Shown: positions 23,885 through 33,114, counted from the first letter of the stretch. The stretch: DNA of 64,000 nucleotides from UBA830 sp002295635 (GCA_002295635.1 DBHK01000014.1:1-64000), one strand, 5' to 3'. Made by a program: numbers and translations. Notes: a model not told the origin generated them from the sequence alone.

Positions 23885-26250
23885 GCGTTTTCAAGAAAAA
23901 TAGCGAACATGGTGTTGGTAGTAGTCCTCTCCGCAAGGAAGACACCCGCCACCTTGCCGGTCACGGGCGTTTTGTTGCCGATATACCGTTTGAGAACGGG
24001 TTCGAGGCAGCTATCATTCGTAGCCCCGTGGCCCATGGTATGCTTAAAGGAGTTGATAAAGGTAATCTACCGATTGACTGTGAGGTTTATACAGCCGATG
24101 ACTTTCCCGATATCAGGCCTATCCGAGCGGTGCCGCGAGTCCCCGGCTTTAAGGCCTCCGACTTTCCGATCTTCGCTACTGACAAGGTTCGTTACGTCGG
24201 CCAGCCAATAGGGATCTGCCTCGCCCCGACAGCCGCAGAGGCCGAGGATATCGCCCAGCAATGTGTCCCAGAAATCGAGGAACTAACAGCCATAATTGAT
24301 ACCCGCGAGGCTTCGACAAAAACCGATAACCTTTTACATGATGGTTGGGACGACAATGTATTTATTCAGCGTGACATACAAAACGGCGACATTGAGGCTA
24401 CCCGTTTGTCCGCCAAAGTATCGGTAACAAATGAATTCCGGCTCAATCGTCATGCTGCGATACCTTTAGAAAGCCGTGCTGTCCTTGCCGTCTGGGATCG
24501 CCGGCGTGATGAGTTGACCCTCAATATATCGTCACAAGGGCCGCATTTAATGCGGGTCGGTATTGCGGAATGCCTTGGGCTTAGGGAACGCCAACTACGG
24601 GTCATATCTCCCGACGTAGGCGGCGGTTTTGGGTCCAAAAATAGGTTGATGCCGGAGGAGGTAATGGTATGTGCCGCATGTCTTAAAACCGGTCGCCCTG
24701 TCCGTTGGCTAGAGGATCGGCGCGAGAATATCACTGCCAACAACCAGGCACGCGAACACTATTACCGAATTACCGCTCATGCAGACAGCCGCGGCACGAT
24801 CTTAGGTATAGAGGCTGATTTAATCGTCGATGCTGGATCCTACTCAATCTGGCCATCCGGTCCGTTCATGGAGACTGGGATGGCGGCTCGTAATCTTCCA
24901 GGCCCATACCGTATTCCGGTACTGAATGTAAAAACCTGGACAGTTGCGACGAACAAACCACCCCTCGGCCCCTATCGTGGCGTTGCTAGGCCAGGAGCGT
25001 GTTTCGCTATTGAGCGGACATTGGACGAAGTCGCGCGGGCAGTGGGACGAGACCCTTATGATGTGCGCCGTGAAAATATGGTTGCCGCACATGAGATGCC
25101 TTTTACAGGTGCCGGCGGTATGAGGTTTGACAATGGCGACTACCCAAAAAGTGTTGAAAATGCCGCTATTGCGGCCGGTCGGGAGGAGGTCCGCAGAAGA
25201 CAATCCAACGGTGCCGAAAATGGTCGTCTGATTGGTATCGGATTCGCTAGTTATTCCGAGCAGACGGCGCACGGGACACAGGAATGGAAAATTCGCGGCA
25301 CCCCAGTGATACCCGCATTCGAGACCGCGACGGCGCGCATGCACGCCGATGGGACACTGGAACTTTTAGTGGGTATTCACAGCCACGGCCAAGGAATGGA
25401 GACTACACTCGCCCAAGTTGCCTGCCAAGAACTTGGGATCCAATTGGATGATGTGGTAGTTCGATATGGTGATACCGCGATAGGCCCATACGGCAACGGT
25501 ACGTTTGCGTCGCGGTCAATGGTTATGGCAGGCGGAGCTTCAGCAAATGCCTGTCGGACATTGTCCATGCGACTCAAAGAAATCGGTGCTCATCTACTCC
25601 AGTGTGACCCGGAAGATACACAGCTACGTGAGGGAGCTGTTTTCGGTGGTGTTGGCTCAGTTTCCATTGCCGAAATCGCGCGGACAGCGCATGTCCGACA
25701 GGATCTATTACCAGATGGGGTCAAACCAACTCTTGAAGAGACCGTTGTCTACGAACCGGAGATAACTTCAGGTGTGTTCTCGTACTCGACACACGCAGCA
25801 GTTGTATTGGTAGACTTAGATACAGGGGAGGTCGAGATAGAAAACTACGCTATCGCCGAAGATTGCGGCACAGTTGTTAATCCAATGATTGTGGATGGTC
25901 AGATATACGGTGGTGTCGCGCAGGGGATCGGAACCGCTCTTTTCGAAGAAATACCTTACGATGATTATGGTCAGCCGCTGGCAAGCACCTTCGCAGACTA
26001 CCATTGGCCAGGCCCTACTTCGTTTCCTTCGTTTCGTGTCATCCATATGCTGACACCAGCCGAAGGCACTGAGTACGGCATGAAGGGCATGGGCGAAGGT
26101 GGCGCTATCGCGCCGCCCGCCGCGATAGCAAACGCTGTGCGAGACGCTTTATTATCGGGCGGTATCGATGCAGATATCGACGAAACACCGATGTCTCCTC
26201 GTCGAATTTATACCGCTGTTCAAAGAGCACGCTCCAAGGACCAAATGTGA
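23881..26250 (+). CDS. Molybdenum hydroxylase large subunit (CoxL-like, form II-type)
   Basis: 789 residues of the xanthine dehydrogenase/CO dehydrogenase large-subunit family, binding Mo-molybdopterin cytosine dinucleotide. Seen motifs: RKEDTRHLAGHGRFVADI at the amino end, GGGFGSKNR in the cofactor region and GMGEGGAI near the end, carrying the catalytic glutamate. Where true CO dehydrogenases have AYxCSFR, this one has PYRGVARPG, so the selanylcysteine ligand is absent and CO oxidation is not expected. It probably hydroxylates a heteroaromatic or aldehyde using water. No small or medium subunit gene adjoins it. The likely partners are at 41148 and 41677. It overlaps both neighbours by 4 bases. 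Confidence 0.92.
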   Translation: MSVFKKNSEHGVGSSPLRKEDTRHLAGHGRFVADIPFENGFEAAIIRSPVAHGMLKGVDKGNLPIDCEVYTADDFPDIRPIRAVPRVPGFKASDFPIFATDKVRYVGQPIGICLAPTAAEAEDIAQQCVPEIEELTAIIDTREASTKTDNLLHDGWDDNVFIQRDIQNGDIEATRLSAKVSVTNEFRLNRHAAIPLESRAVLAVWDRRRDELTLNISSQGPHLMRVGIAECLGLRERQLRVISPDVGGGFGSKNRLMPEEVMVCAACLKTGRPVRWLEDRRENITANNQAREHYYRITAHADSRGTILGIEADLIVDAGSYSIWPSGPFMETGMAARNLPGPYRIPVLNVKTWTVATNKPPLGPYRGVARPGACFAIERTLDEVARAVGRDPYDVRRENMVAAHEMPFTGAGGMRFDNGDYPKSVENAAIAAGREEVRRRQSNGAENGRLIGIGFASYSEQTAHGTQEWKIRGTPVIPAFETATARMHADGTLELLVGIHSHGQGMETTLAQVACQELGIQLDDVVVRYGDTAIGPYGNGTFASRSMVMAGGASANACRTLSMRLKEIGAHLLQCDPEDTQLREGAVFGGVGSVSIAEIARTAHVRQDLLPDGVKPTLEETVVYEPEITSGVFSYSTHAAVVLVDLDTGEVEIENYAIAEDCGTVVNPMIVDGQIYGGVAQGIGTALFEEIPYDDYGQPLASTFADYHWPGPTSFPSFRVIHMLTPAEGTEYGMKGMGEGGAIAPPAAIANAVRDALLSGGIDADIDETPMSPRRIYTAVQRARSKDQM

Positions 26251-27050
26251 CTGAATATCAAACTATATCACTCAGCATAGTGAATGCAGTTGCGCGTATT
26301 TCGCTTGATCGCCCCGAGGTCCGCAATGCCATGAATCCGACGATGATTGGCGAGATTACATCAGCATTTTCAACACTTAACAAAGACGATGGTGTCCGCG
26401 CAATAATTTTGCGAGGAAGCCACGGGGTATTTTGTGCTGGCGGAGATCTCAACTGGATGAAAGATGTACTTGGACAGACCGAAGAGGAAGTAAAAGAAGA
26501 CTCCGGTCATTTGTTAAATATGTACCGTTCGATAAACGAAAGCCCAAAACTTGTAATCGCCGCCTTGGAGGGTGCCGTGTTCGCAGGCGGCCTCGGCCTT
26601 ATCGCAACATCAGACGTTGTGATCGCGGAAGCAAAAACCAAGTTTTGTATATCTGAAGTAAAAATTGGCCTTACGCCCGGAATTATCGCGGCGTTTATAT
26701 TACCTCGCGTTGGTCCAAGCTGGATGCGCTATCTATCAAAAACCGCGGTTCTGTTTGATTGTGAAACTGCAAGGACAGCTGGACTTATTCACGAAATCGC
26801 TAAAGATATCGACGATTTAGAAAAGAAAATATCCGCTCATATTGAGCTGGCCCTTGGTGCCTCGCCGGAGGCAATCGCGCGGACCGGCAAACTTATCAAG
26901 GAATTAGGTCACTCGGTTACCGACGAAGCGTTAAACACTGGTCTGATTTATAACGCAAAAGCCCGTCTTTCAGATGAGGCGCAGGAGGGCATTTCCAGTT
27001 TCCTGAAAAAACAAAAGCCCTCCTGGATACCAGAAAAAAAACAGAGATAG
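26247..27050 (+). CDS. Enoyl-CoA hydratase/isomerase (crotonase) family protein
   Basis: 267 residues from a GTG that overlaps the stop of the large-subunit gene. The crotonase fold is evident: RPEVRNAMNP, oxyanion-hole stretches GVFCAGGDLNWM and AVFAGGLGLIATSD, and the helix KFCISEVKIGLTPG. Only one of the two hydratase acid positions is plainly present (E in SEVKIGL), so it may be a hydratase, isomerase or C-C hydrolase. It is last in block A and would process a CoA-bound product downstream of ring opening. No CoA ligase is next to it. One is at 54937. Confidence 0.9.
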   Translation: MTEYQTISLSIVNAVARISLDRPEVRNAMNPTMIGEITSAFSTLNKDDGVRAIILRGSHGVFCAGGDLNWMKDVLGQTEEEVKEDSGHLLNMYRSINESPKLVIAALEGAVFAGGLGLIATSDVVIAEAKTKFCISEVKIGLTPGIIAAFILPRVGPSWMRYLSKTAVLFDCETARTAGLIHEIAKDIDDLEKKISAHIELALGASPEAIARTGKLIKELGHSVTDEALNTGLIYNAKARLSDEAQEGISSFLKKQKPSWIPEKKQR

Positions 27051-27082
27051 TCGGGTTTTAGTCGCCAGCTAGCGGTAGGACC

Positions 27083-27610
27083 TCATCGGACAATTCCTAA
27101 CGAACTTGCAATCACCTTATCGCCTAACGTGATTCCGAGCCGCGACACTGTGCCAGAATTTAATTCCAAAACCGCAATCACTGCTACTCCAGATGAGATT
27201 GTCATCTCTGATAGTGGCACTGTTCGCTCGGCGATTTTCGAGATAATCCCGCCCCGCGAAATGAAAAGCATATCAAGAGGCAAATAGGTGTTTTTCATCC
27301 ACATCGCGATCGGCGCTTCCCGCCGATACACAAAAAGCATACCGGCATCCACGCCCAATCTCTGTCGGAACATAAGCCCCTGCATGTGTTGTTGAGGAGT
27401 CAGAGCCAGTTCGACCTGAAATTCATGTGTTTTCGCCCCAGATATAATGGAAACCGTCTCTTTACTGAATATAACAACACCACTTGGTGGCTGCGATAGT
27501 GCTCCCCAAGAAGAGGTAAGCACAACACCCCCTGCGAAGAAAACCAATAGAAAACGAAAAGCTAGACTGGCCATTTTTTCTATATACTCGGCAAGCCTAT
27601 TCGACTCCAT
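27083..27610 (-). CDS. DUF192 family exported protein
   Basis: 175 residues from 27610. An internal ATG at 27574 gives a more ordinary signal peptide (LAFRFLLVFFAGGVVL) and may be the true start. The mature part shows the DUF192 core: QHMQGLMFRQRLG, FVYRREAPIAMWMKNTYLPLDMLFIS and a closing LELNSGTVSRLGITLGD. Members are small periplasmic or membrane-attached beta proteins of unknown role. It converges with block A. The thi riboswitch lies upstream on the other side and is divergent. Confidence 0.9.
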   Translation of the reverse strand: MESNRLAEYIEKMASLAFRFLLVFFAGGVVLTSSWGALSQPPSGVVIFSKETVSIISGAKTHEFQVELALTPQQHMQGLMFRQRLGVDAGMLFVYRREAPIAMWMKNTYLPLDMLFISRGGIISKIAERTVPLSEMTISSGVAVIAVLELNSGTVSRLGITLGDKVIASSLGIVR

Positions 27611-27847
27611 ACTGGAAATTTTTTAAGCGCCAAAGACAAAATTTTGAAGTCATAATTATGTTTAAAACTAAAAGGCGGAAGAAGTCCTATAAGAAAAAAT
27701 CAATAGAAGCACTACCGCGATAAGCCGGGGTGATTACCGACTTTGTTCTTCCGGATACCGTAACAGATAATACGTAATGGGCCAGCCTAGACAACTCTGA
27801 GTGTCCCACTTGCCAAATTACAGGACACACTACATACTTTCGAAACC

Positions 27848-27942
27848 AACACTGGGGGGAGCCGGATTGGCCGGCTGAGAGGTCTCGAAAGAGGACGACC
27901 CCTGGAACCTGATCCGGGTAATGCCGGCGAAGGGATCAGTGC
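27848..27942 (+). promoter_or_regulatory. TPP riboswitch (thi-box)
   Basis: The conserved thi-box elements are all readable in order: GGGGGAGCC, GGCTGAGAGG, GACCCCTGGAACCTGATC and CGGGTAATGCCGGCGAAGGGA. Helix arms can form between the early CTGGGGGGAGC region and the late segment. The purine-rich AAGGGATC at the 3' end is also the only plausible ribosome site for the ATG at 27949. Binding of thiamine pyrophosphate should therefore hide it and shut off translation of the transporter, the usual proteobacterial mechanism. Confidence 0.95.
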
Positions 27943-27948
27943 TACTTT

Positions 27949-28728
27949 ATGATGACCTATTTACCCACCGACTCGAAAATGCAATCAGCCCCATCCGTCC
28001 ACATTATGGATGCTTCCCTCGTTTATGGCGAAAAAATATTGTTCGATCAGCTTGCTATCGATATTTCGCCCAGCAGATGGACAGTATTGTTGGGGCCCAG
28101 CGGGGTTGGAAAGACAACGCTACTCAGGCTTATCGCCGGGCTGGAAACTCCCGCCCAAGGCGTTATCGAAAGTGGCGACAAAAGACCACTGGAAGGTCGC
28201 ATTAGTTACATGGCACAACAGGATCTCTTACTCCCGTGGCTGACCTTAAGAGAAAATGCGACGTTAGGGTCCCGTTTACGAGGGCAGAATACGACCGCAC
28301 AGAGAACCGTAGTCGAAGAACTGCTTGAAAAAGTAGGGTTAGCTGGTGCTGCCAATATGTTACCGGCTGCCTGTTCAGGTGGTATGCGGCAACGGGCTGC
28401 CCTCGTACGCACGCTGATGGAAAACCAGCCTCTCGTTCTAATGGACGAACCATTTTCCTCGTTAGATGCAATCACGAGGTTGCAACTTCAGGATATTGCA
28501 GCTGACCTGTTATCTCAACGGACGGTTTTACTTGTTACACACGATCCACTCGAAGCACTGAGATTAGGCCACCGGATACATGTCATGACTGGTCGCCCGG
28601 CGCGTATCGGCGACGCGATCGTCCCAGATGGCTCGACACCGAGACAAGTATCGGATCCGCGTCTTGTAATGTTGCAGGCGGAGTTATTGACTGAACTGGC
28701 CGGCGCCGCGCAGGAGCCATTAGCATGA
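27949..28728 (+). CDS. thiZ: ABC transporter ATP-binding protein for thiamine precursor (ThiZ-like)
   Basis: 259 residues. Walker A GPSGVGKTT, signature CSGGMRQR, Walker B LVLMDEP and switch histidine VTHD are all intact. It lies directly behind a TPP riboswitch and overlaps the permease gene by 4 bases. The order ATPase-permease-NMT1-like binding protein fits the ThiXYZ system that imports pyrimidine precursors (HMP or formylaminopyrimidine). The ATG at 27949 is nearest to the riboswitch ribosome site. A later in-frame ATG (MQSAP) is possible. Without the riboswitch it could be mistaken for a SsuB/TauB sulfonate ATPase. Confidence 0.88.
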   Translation: MMTYLPTDSKMQSAPSVHIMDASLVYGEKILFDQLAIDISPSRWTVLLGPSGVGKTTLLRLIAGLETPAQGVIESGDKRPLEGRISYMAQQDLLLPWLTLRENATLGSRLRGQNTTAQRTVVEELLEKVGLAGAANMLPAACSGGMRQRAALVRTLMENQPLVLMDEPFSSLDAITRLQLQDIAADLLSQRTVLLVTHDPLEALRLGHRIHVMTGRPARIGDAIVPDGSTPRQVSDPRLVMLQAELLTELAGAAQEPLA

Positions 28729-29495
28729 CGAAGGCAGTTTTTTTACGACCGCTAATAGTATTCGTCGGTCTATTAATCATTTGGCAGTTCATTGTTTTTC
28801 TGACAGACGTCCCAGCCTATATCCTTCCGGGCCCGACCAATGTGGCGGCCGCGTTCGAAGGTCGTTTCGATACCCTAGCGGTTAATGCCGGTGTTACCCT
28901 TATCGAGATCGTTGCTGGTTTCGCGATTGGTGCCACTATAGGCATGGCAAGTGCGCTTTTTATGGCATATTTTCGCCCTGCGCGCCGCTGGATGATGCCA
29001 GTTCTAGTGGTGAGTCAAACAGTACCGGTATTCGCTCTCGCACCCATCCTCACCCTATGGCTGGGCTACGGCATAGAGTCGAAAATCGCCATGGCGGTTC
29101 TTATAATTTACTTTCCGGTTACGGCCGCGTTTTTTGACGGATTGGGTCGCACCAATCCAGGATGGGTTGATATTGCCCACGTGATGAATGCATCTCGATG
29201 GTCACAACTTCGCCATATTCGTATTCCAGCTGCAATGCCTTCACTTGGGTCCGGTCTTCGTGTCGCTGCCGCGGTTGCCCCGATCGGGGCGGTAGTAGGG
29301 GAATGGGTGGGTTCCAGTGCCGGCCTTGGATATTTGATGCTACACGCTAATGCCAGAGTACAGATTGACCTAATGTTTGCAGCCCTTTTCACACTGGCCG
29401 CAATGGGCTGCATATTTTATTTTGCTATTGATAATATCGCCCGGCGACTCGCCCCTTGGCAAATCGAAATCACCATTGAAAGGGATGAAAGATGA
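28725..29495 (+). CDS. thiX: ABC transporter permease for thiamine precursor (ThiX-like)
   Basis: 256 residues with six predicted membrane segments and the BPD permease loop motif around AAAVAPIGAVVGEW (EAA-type) that contacts the ATPase. It is of SsuC/TauC/ThiX type. It overlaps the genes before and after by 4 bases (ATGA), giving a coupled three-gene operon under the TPP riboswitch. It acts in the inner membrane. Confidence 0.9.
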   Translation: MTKAVFLRPLIVFVGLLIIWQFIVFLTDVPAYILPGPTNVAAAFEGRFDTLAVNAGVTLIEIVAGFAIGATIGMASALFMAYFRPARRWMMPVLVVSQTVPVFALAPILTLWLGYGIESKIAMAVLIIYFPVTAAFFDGLGRTNPGWVDIAHVMNASRWSQLRHIRIPAAMPSLGSGLRVAAAVAPIGAVVGEWVGSSAGLGYLMLHANARVQIDLMFAALFTLAAMGCIFYFAIDNIARRLAPWQIEITIERDER

Positions 29496-30433
29496 AATTA
29501 TTTATTTTAACGGTGGCGATTGCGATTGCAGTCCTAACGTCAGGGTCATCCCGCGCTTCAGATAAGATGACAGTTCTTCTGGACTGGTTCATCAATCCAG
29601 ACCATGCGCCTCTTTATGTCGCTCTTGAGAGAGACTATTTCCGAGACGCGGGGCTAGATGTAGATTTCAAGGCACCAGCTGACCCCAATGATCCGCCTAA
29701 ATTGGTGGCTGCTGGCAAAGCGGATTTGGCAATCTCATACCAGCCCCAGCTACATTTGCTGGCGGACCGGGGGTTACCTCTGGTTCGTGTCGCCACGCTG
29801 GTAGCAACCCCGCTCAATTCTCTGGTTGTTCTTAAAGACAGCGCAATAGAATCGATCAAGCACCTTGAGGGAAAGACCGTTGGATTTTCGGTCGGTGGTT
29901 TTGAAGAGGCAATATTGCGGGCAATGCTAGAAAAAAACGGGCTGAAACTAAGAGATATAAAGTTAGTGAATGTAAATTTTTCTCTTTCGCCCGCTTTGAT
30001 TTCCAGAAAGGTCGACGCCGTTATCGGCGCCTTTCGAAATTTCGAACTGAATCAGCTAGATATCCTGAAAAAACCTGGGCGGGCATTCTATGTTGAAGAG
30101 GAGGGGGTGCCCGCCTACGACGAACTCATCGTGATCGCCAATAAACAGGGTGCCACAAATAAACGCATTAAAAGATTCGTTGATGCGATTGAGCGCGGCG
30201 TTCAATATCTCGTGAACCATCCGAGAGAAAGCTGGGAACTGTTTATTAAAGGGCGAAAGGAACTGAACGATGAACTTAATAAACGGGCTTGGCGAGATAC
30301 CCTTCCCCGTTTTGCCCTCAGACCGGGTGCGCTTGATAGTAACCGTTATAGAAAATTCGCCGCCTTCCTGAAAAAACAAGGTCTGATCAAAAATACACTG
30401 TCCTTGTCAGAATACGCCATCGAACTGCGATAA
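29492..30433 (+). CDS. thiY: NMT1/THI5-like periplasmic binding protein for thiamine precursor (ThiY-like)
   Basis: 313 residues with a signal peptide (LFILTVAIAIAVLTSGSSRAS). The NMT1/THI5 fold is plain: VLLDWFINPDHAPLYVALERDYFRDAGLDVDF at the start of the mature part, a feature of pyrimidine-precursor binding proteins, followed by LVAAGKADLAISYQPQ. The riboswitch upstream makes a thiamine-related ligand much more likely than a sulfonate. No thiamine biosynthesis genes are in the window, so import may complement an incomplete pathway. Confidence 0.9.
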   Translation: MKLFILTVAIAIAVLTSGSSRASDKMTVLLDWFINPDHAPLYVALERDYFRDAGLDVDFKAPADPNDPPKLVAAGKADLAISYQPQLHLLADRGLPLVRVATLVATPLNSLVVLKDSAIESIKHLEGKTVGFSVGGFEEAILRAMLEKNGLKLRDIKLVNVNFSLSPALISRKVDAVIGAFRNFELNQLDILKKPGRAFYVEEEGVPAYDELIVIANKQGATNKRIKRFVDAIERGVQYLVNHPRESWELFIKGRKELNDELNKRAWRDTLPRFALRPGALDSNRYRKFAAFLKKQGLIKNTLSLSEYAIELR

Positions 30434-30493
30434 AAGACCACGTTCAAACCATAAATGCGATTTCTTGACATAATAAGAAGAGTATAAGCGTAC

Positions 30494-31042
30494 CTAAATC
30501 GGATGAGTTGCCCGAATGGCCGTGGCCTGAAGACCCTTTGGACCATCGGCAAGATGAACTTCGACAGCCTGCCCAGTAATTAAACTATTCAGTCCGGCCT
30601 GGCGCAGGATCACCATGTGAATAAAAACATCGGTGTCAGTGTCATCGGGGCACACAAACCCGTATCCTTTATGCGGATTGAACCATTTAACAGTTGCAGA
30701 GACGAACTCAACGTTATCGTCGAGTTCGGACGTTAGGATTTCGCCAAGATCCGCGGGCATATCCTCTAGGTTTTCCTCTAGGGCCGTTGACGTATCCACT
30801 AACTCGACAATCTCACACTGCATGCCTTTCTCGCCCTTGACTGCGAGACACTCAATAGTTGAACCCGGCGGGAGATTTTCATAACCCGCCTGCCTAAGCA
30901 CCGTCATGTGCAAAAAAACATCCGACGAACCGTCTTCCGGAGACACAAAACCGTATCCTCTAACAACGTTGAACCATTTTACGGTGCCACGTATTCGCTT
31001 CGATTCGACGGACTGCGCATCCGTTACGTCGTCGCTCAACAC
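30494..31042 (-). CDS. Two-domain cold-shock protein
   Basis: 182 residues from a GTG at 31042 or a TTG three bases later, chosen because AGGGGAGG sits 5-8 bases upstream. A longer frame to 31183 lacks a ribosome site. Two cold-shock domains are seen: RGTVKWFNVVRGYGFVSPEDG with DVFLHM, and SATVKWFNPHKGYGFVCPDD with DVFIHM. Both keep the RNP1 (KGYGFV type) and RNP2 (VFLHM/VFIHM) RNA-binding motifs. This double-CSD form is common in alphaproteobacteria and binds RNA or single-stranded DNA in the cytosol. A charged linker of about 25 residues joins the domains. It converges with the thi operon. Confidence 0.9.
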   Translation of the reverse strand: MLSDDVTDAQSVESKRIRGTVKWFNVVRGYGFVSPEDGSSDVFLHMTVLRQAGYENLPPGSTIECLAVKGEKGMQCEIVELVDTSTALEENLEDMPADLGEILTSELDDNVEFVSATVKWFNPHKGYGFVCPDDTDTDVFIHMVILRQAGLNSLITGQAVEVHLADGPKGLQATAIRATHPI

Positions 31043-31406
31043 CCAAACCTCCCCTATCGAAACTTTATTAGTATCGCTTATACCACCCGGCATTCGTGGA
31101 TGTTTATTATTATTCTGCCGTCTGAAATTTTGTCCTAAAATCAAAATATATTCAAACTTTAAGATCGTAATGAGTCTCTGCACAGATTATAAAGGGAATA
31201 TTAGCCAAAAAAATGTGAGTAGTGGCAATAGCTATCCTGAAATTTTTATTCACCAAAAGCTATCTCCCATTTTGGATTACTAGTAACTATTGAAATGCGC
31301 CCCGGAGCCTTATAGTTTCGAGACATACGATTCTCCGGTTCGGGCGACAGGGAAAGTTGCACGCGGGAAGGATCCTAAAAGATAATAACATGAACGAGGC
31401 TTCGCG

Positions 31407-31880
31407 TTGGTGCACGCGGTTTCACTGGGACTAATTCTGTTTGCGAGCTGGCTTTTAATGTCGGGCGTGTTTCTATCGCTTATACTTGTGCTCGGTATCG
31501 TTTCATGCGCAATAGTTGTCTTCATAGCCATGCGCATGGATGTCGTTGACCATGAAGCGGTGCCTCTCCACATCACTTTCCGCGCCCTTCTTTACTGGCC
31601 ATGGTTAATGACCGAAATCGTCAAGGCAAACTTTGACGTAACTAAAATGGTCCTTGGATTGACCCCGATCTCGCCAACGATGGTTCAAATTAAAGCCACC
31701 CAGAAAACTGATTTGGGGTTAGTTACTTTTGCAAATTCGATCACTCTCACACCAGGAACAATTTCGATAGATTTAGACCAAGATGGGCATATCCTAGTCC
31801 ATGCGATCTCACGAGAGGGAGCTGAAGCGGTCGCCGACGGTGAAATGGACCGGCGTGTTACCGAAATGGAGGACGCATGA
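31407..31880 (+). CDS. mnhE: Mrp-type Na+/H+ antiporter subunit E
   Basis: 157 residues, from a TTG at 31407 or a GTG at 31410, with GAGG about 8-11 bases upstream. Two amino-terminal membrane segments are followed by a cytoplasmic domain with the MnhE block WPWLMTEIVKANFDVTKMVL and FANSITLTPGTISID. It is the first gene of a ten-gene operon and overlaps mnhF by 4 bases. It contributes to assembly of the multi-subunit cation/proton antiporter in the inner membrane. Confidence 0.92.
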   Translation: MVHAVSLGLILFASWLLMSGVFLSLILVLGIVSCAIVVFIAMRMDVVDHEAVPLHITFRALLYWPWLMTEIVKANFDVTKMVLGLTPISPTMVQIKATQKTDLGLVTFANSITLTPGTISIDLDQDGHILVHAISREGAEAVADGEMDRRVTEMEDA

Positions 31881-32191
31881 TCATGTTCACAGCGGCTACT
31901 ATCGCCATAATCGTCTCGATGGGTTTAGCCCTGATACGGGCTTTCGTCGGCCCAACGCTCTACGATCGTATTCTAGCGGTAAATATGTTTGGCACCAAAA
32001 CAGTCCTGATAATAGCCGTGCTTGGATTTCTGATGGGTCGCCCAGACTTTCTTGATATCGCATTAGTATATGCACTGATTAACTTCATTGGTGTCATAGC
32101 ACTTCTTAAATATTTCAAATACGGAAGTCTCTCCATTGGGCCAGCTGAATCGCAGGATACCGATGGCGCATCGGGCCCACAAAAACCATGA
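31877..32191 (+). CDS. mnhF: Mrp-type antiporter subunit F
   Basis: 104 residues with three membrane segments. The motif RAFVGPTLYDRILAVNMFGTKTVLII, with arginines at the membrane edge, is the MnhF/PhaF signature. It overlaps mnhE and mnhG by 4 bases each, indicating coupled translation. It corresponds to MbhB in the archaeal hydrogenase module. Confidence 0.93.
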   Translation: MIMFTAATIAIIVSMGLALIRAFVGPTLYDRILAVNMFGTKTVLIIAVLGFLMGRPDFLDIALVYALINFIGVIALLKYFKYGSLSIGPAESQDTDGASGPQKP

Positions 32192-32538
32192 TGGAAAACA
32201 TTTCGGATATCTTGACTTGTATCTGCCTAGTCGGCGGATCATTTTTTGTTGTGGTCGGCGCCATCGGCGCGCTTCGCATGCCAGATGTCTACACCCGAAG
32301 CCACGCAGCGGGAATAACTGATACCATGGGTGCCTTGCTGATCTTGGTCGGCCTTATGTTTCAGTCCGGACTAAGCTTAATCACCGTCAAACTCATCTTC
32401 ATTCTTGTTTTTCTCCTTTTAACCAGCCCGGCGTCGTCTCACGCCCTAAATCATACCGCTTGGACAAGCGGGCTGAAACCGAAACTGGATGGTGATATGC
32501 CCGTCGACCAGCCTAACACTACAGACGGGAAAGATTGA
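32188..32538 (+). CDS. mnhG: Mrp-type antiporter subunit G
   Basis: 116 residues, three membrane segments. GGSFFVVVGAIGALRMPDVYTRSHAAG is the MnhG/PhaG family signature. The tail after residue 85 is hydrophilic and Pro/Asp-rich. It overlaps mnhF by 4 bases. It is equivalent to MbhC. Confidence 0.93.
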   Translation: MMENISDILTCICLVGGSFFVVVGAIGALRMPDVYTRSHAAGITDTMGALLILVGLMFQSGLSLITVKLIFILVFLLLTSPASSHALNHTAWTSGLKPKLDGDMPVDQPNTTDGKD

Positions 32539-32550
32539 GGTCGACTGGTG

Positions 32551-33114
32551 ATGGATACATGGATCGACATTGTGATACTCGCCCTAATGGCCATCACGGT
32601 TTTCGGGATTGTTATCCTACGTAATCTGCTCGCCGTCGTAATGTTAAGTGGTATCTATAGCCTTCTTGCAGCGTCAGTATTTGTCGTAATGGATGCTGTC
32701 GACGTTGCCTTCACAGAGGCAGCGGTTGGTGCCGGGATTTCGACAATTTTGTTTATCAGTACCCTCGCCTTAACAACTCGCACCGAAAAGAAGCCTGTCC
32801 ATACACCACTGTTACCTCTGATAGTTGTCTGTATCACAGGCGCAGTGCTTATTTTCGGCACACTGGATGCTGCCGTCTATGGAGATCCGCAGTCTCCCGC
32901 AATGCAAGATGTTGCTCCTTATTATCTTGAGAATACTAAAAAACATACCGGCATTCCCAATGTTGTAACTGCCGTCCTCGCTAGTTACCGCGGCTACGAT
33001 ACCCTCGGCGAGGTAGTAGTGATTTTCACTGCGGGTATCGGCGTTATTTTGCTACTTGGCAGCTGGCGCCGTGGACTGGGCAGATTACTTCCCCATAAGG
33101 ATGACAAGGCATGA
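32551..33114 (+). CDS. Antiporter/hydrogenase-type membrane subunit (DUF4040, MrpA C-terminal/MbhD-E-like)
   Basis: 187 residues from the ATG at 32551, with an in-frame GTG just before it and GAGG about 10 bases upstream. The amino half has the DUF4040 block with GIVILRNLLAVVMLSGIYSLLAA and AFTEAAVGAGISTILF. The carboxyl half has the MbhE-like GYDTLGEVVVIFTAGIGVILLL. In classical Mrp both parts are the tail of the very large MrpA. Here they are a separate fused gene, as in Mbh-type modules. The acidic residues in ALYSL/TEAAVGAG-type helices take part in ion movement in related complexes. Confidence 0.85.
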   Translation: MDTWIDIVILALMAITVFGIVILRNLLAVVMLSGIYSLLAASVFVVMDAVDVAFTEAAVGAGISTILFISTLALTTRTEKKPVHTPLLPLIVVCITGAVLIFGTLDAAVYGDPQSPAMQDVAPYYLENTKKHTGIPNVVTAVLASYRGYDTLGEVVVIFTAGIGVILLLGSWRRGLGRLLPHKDDKA

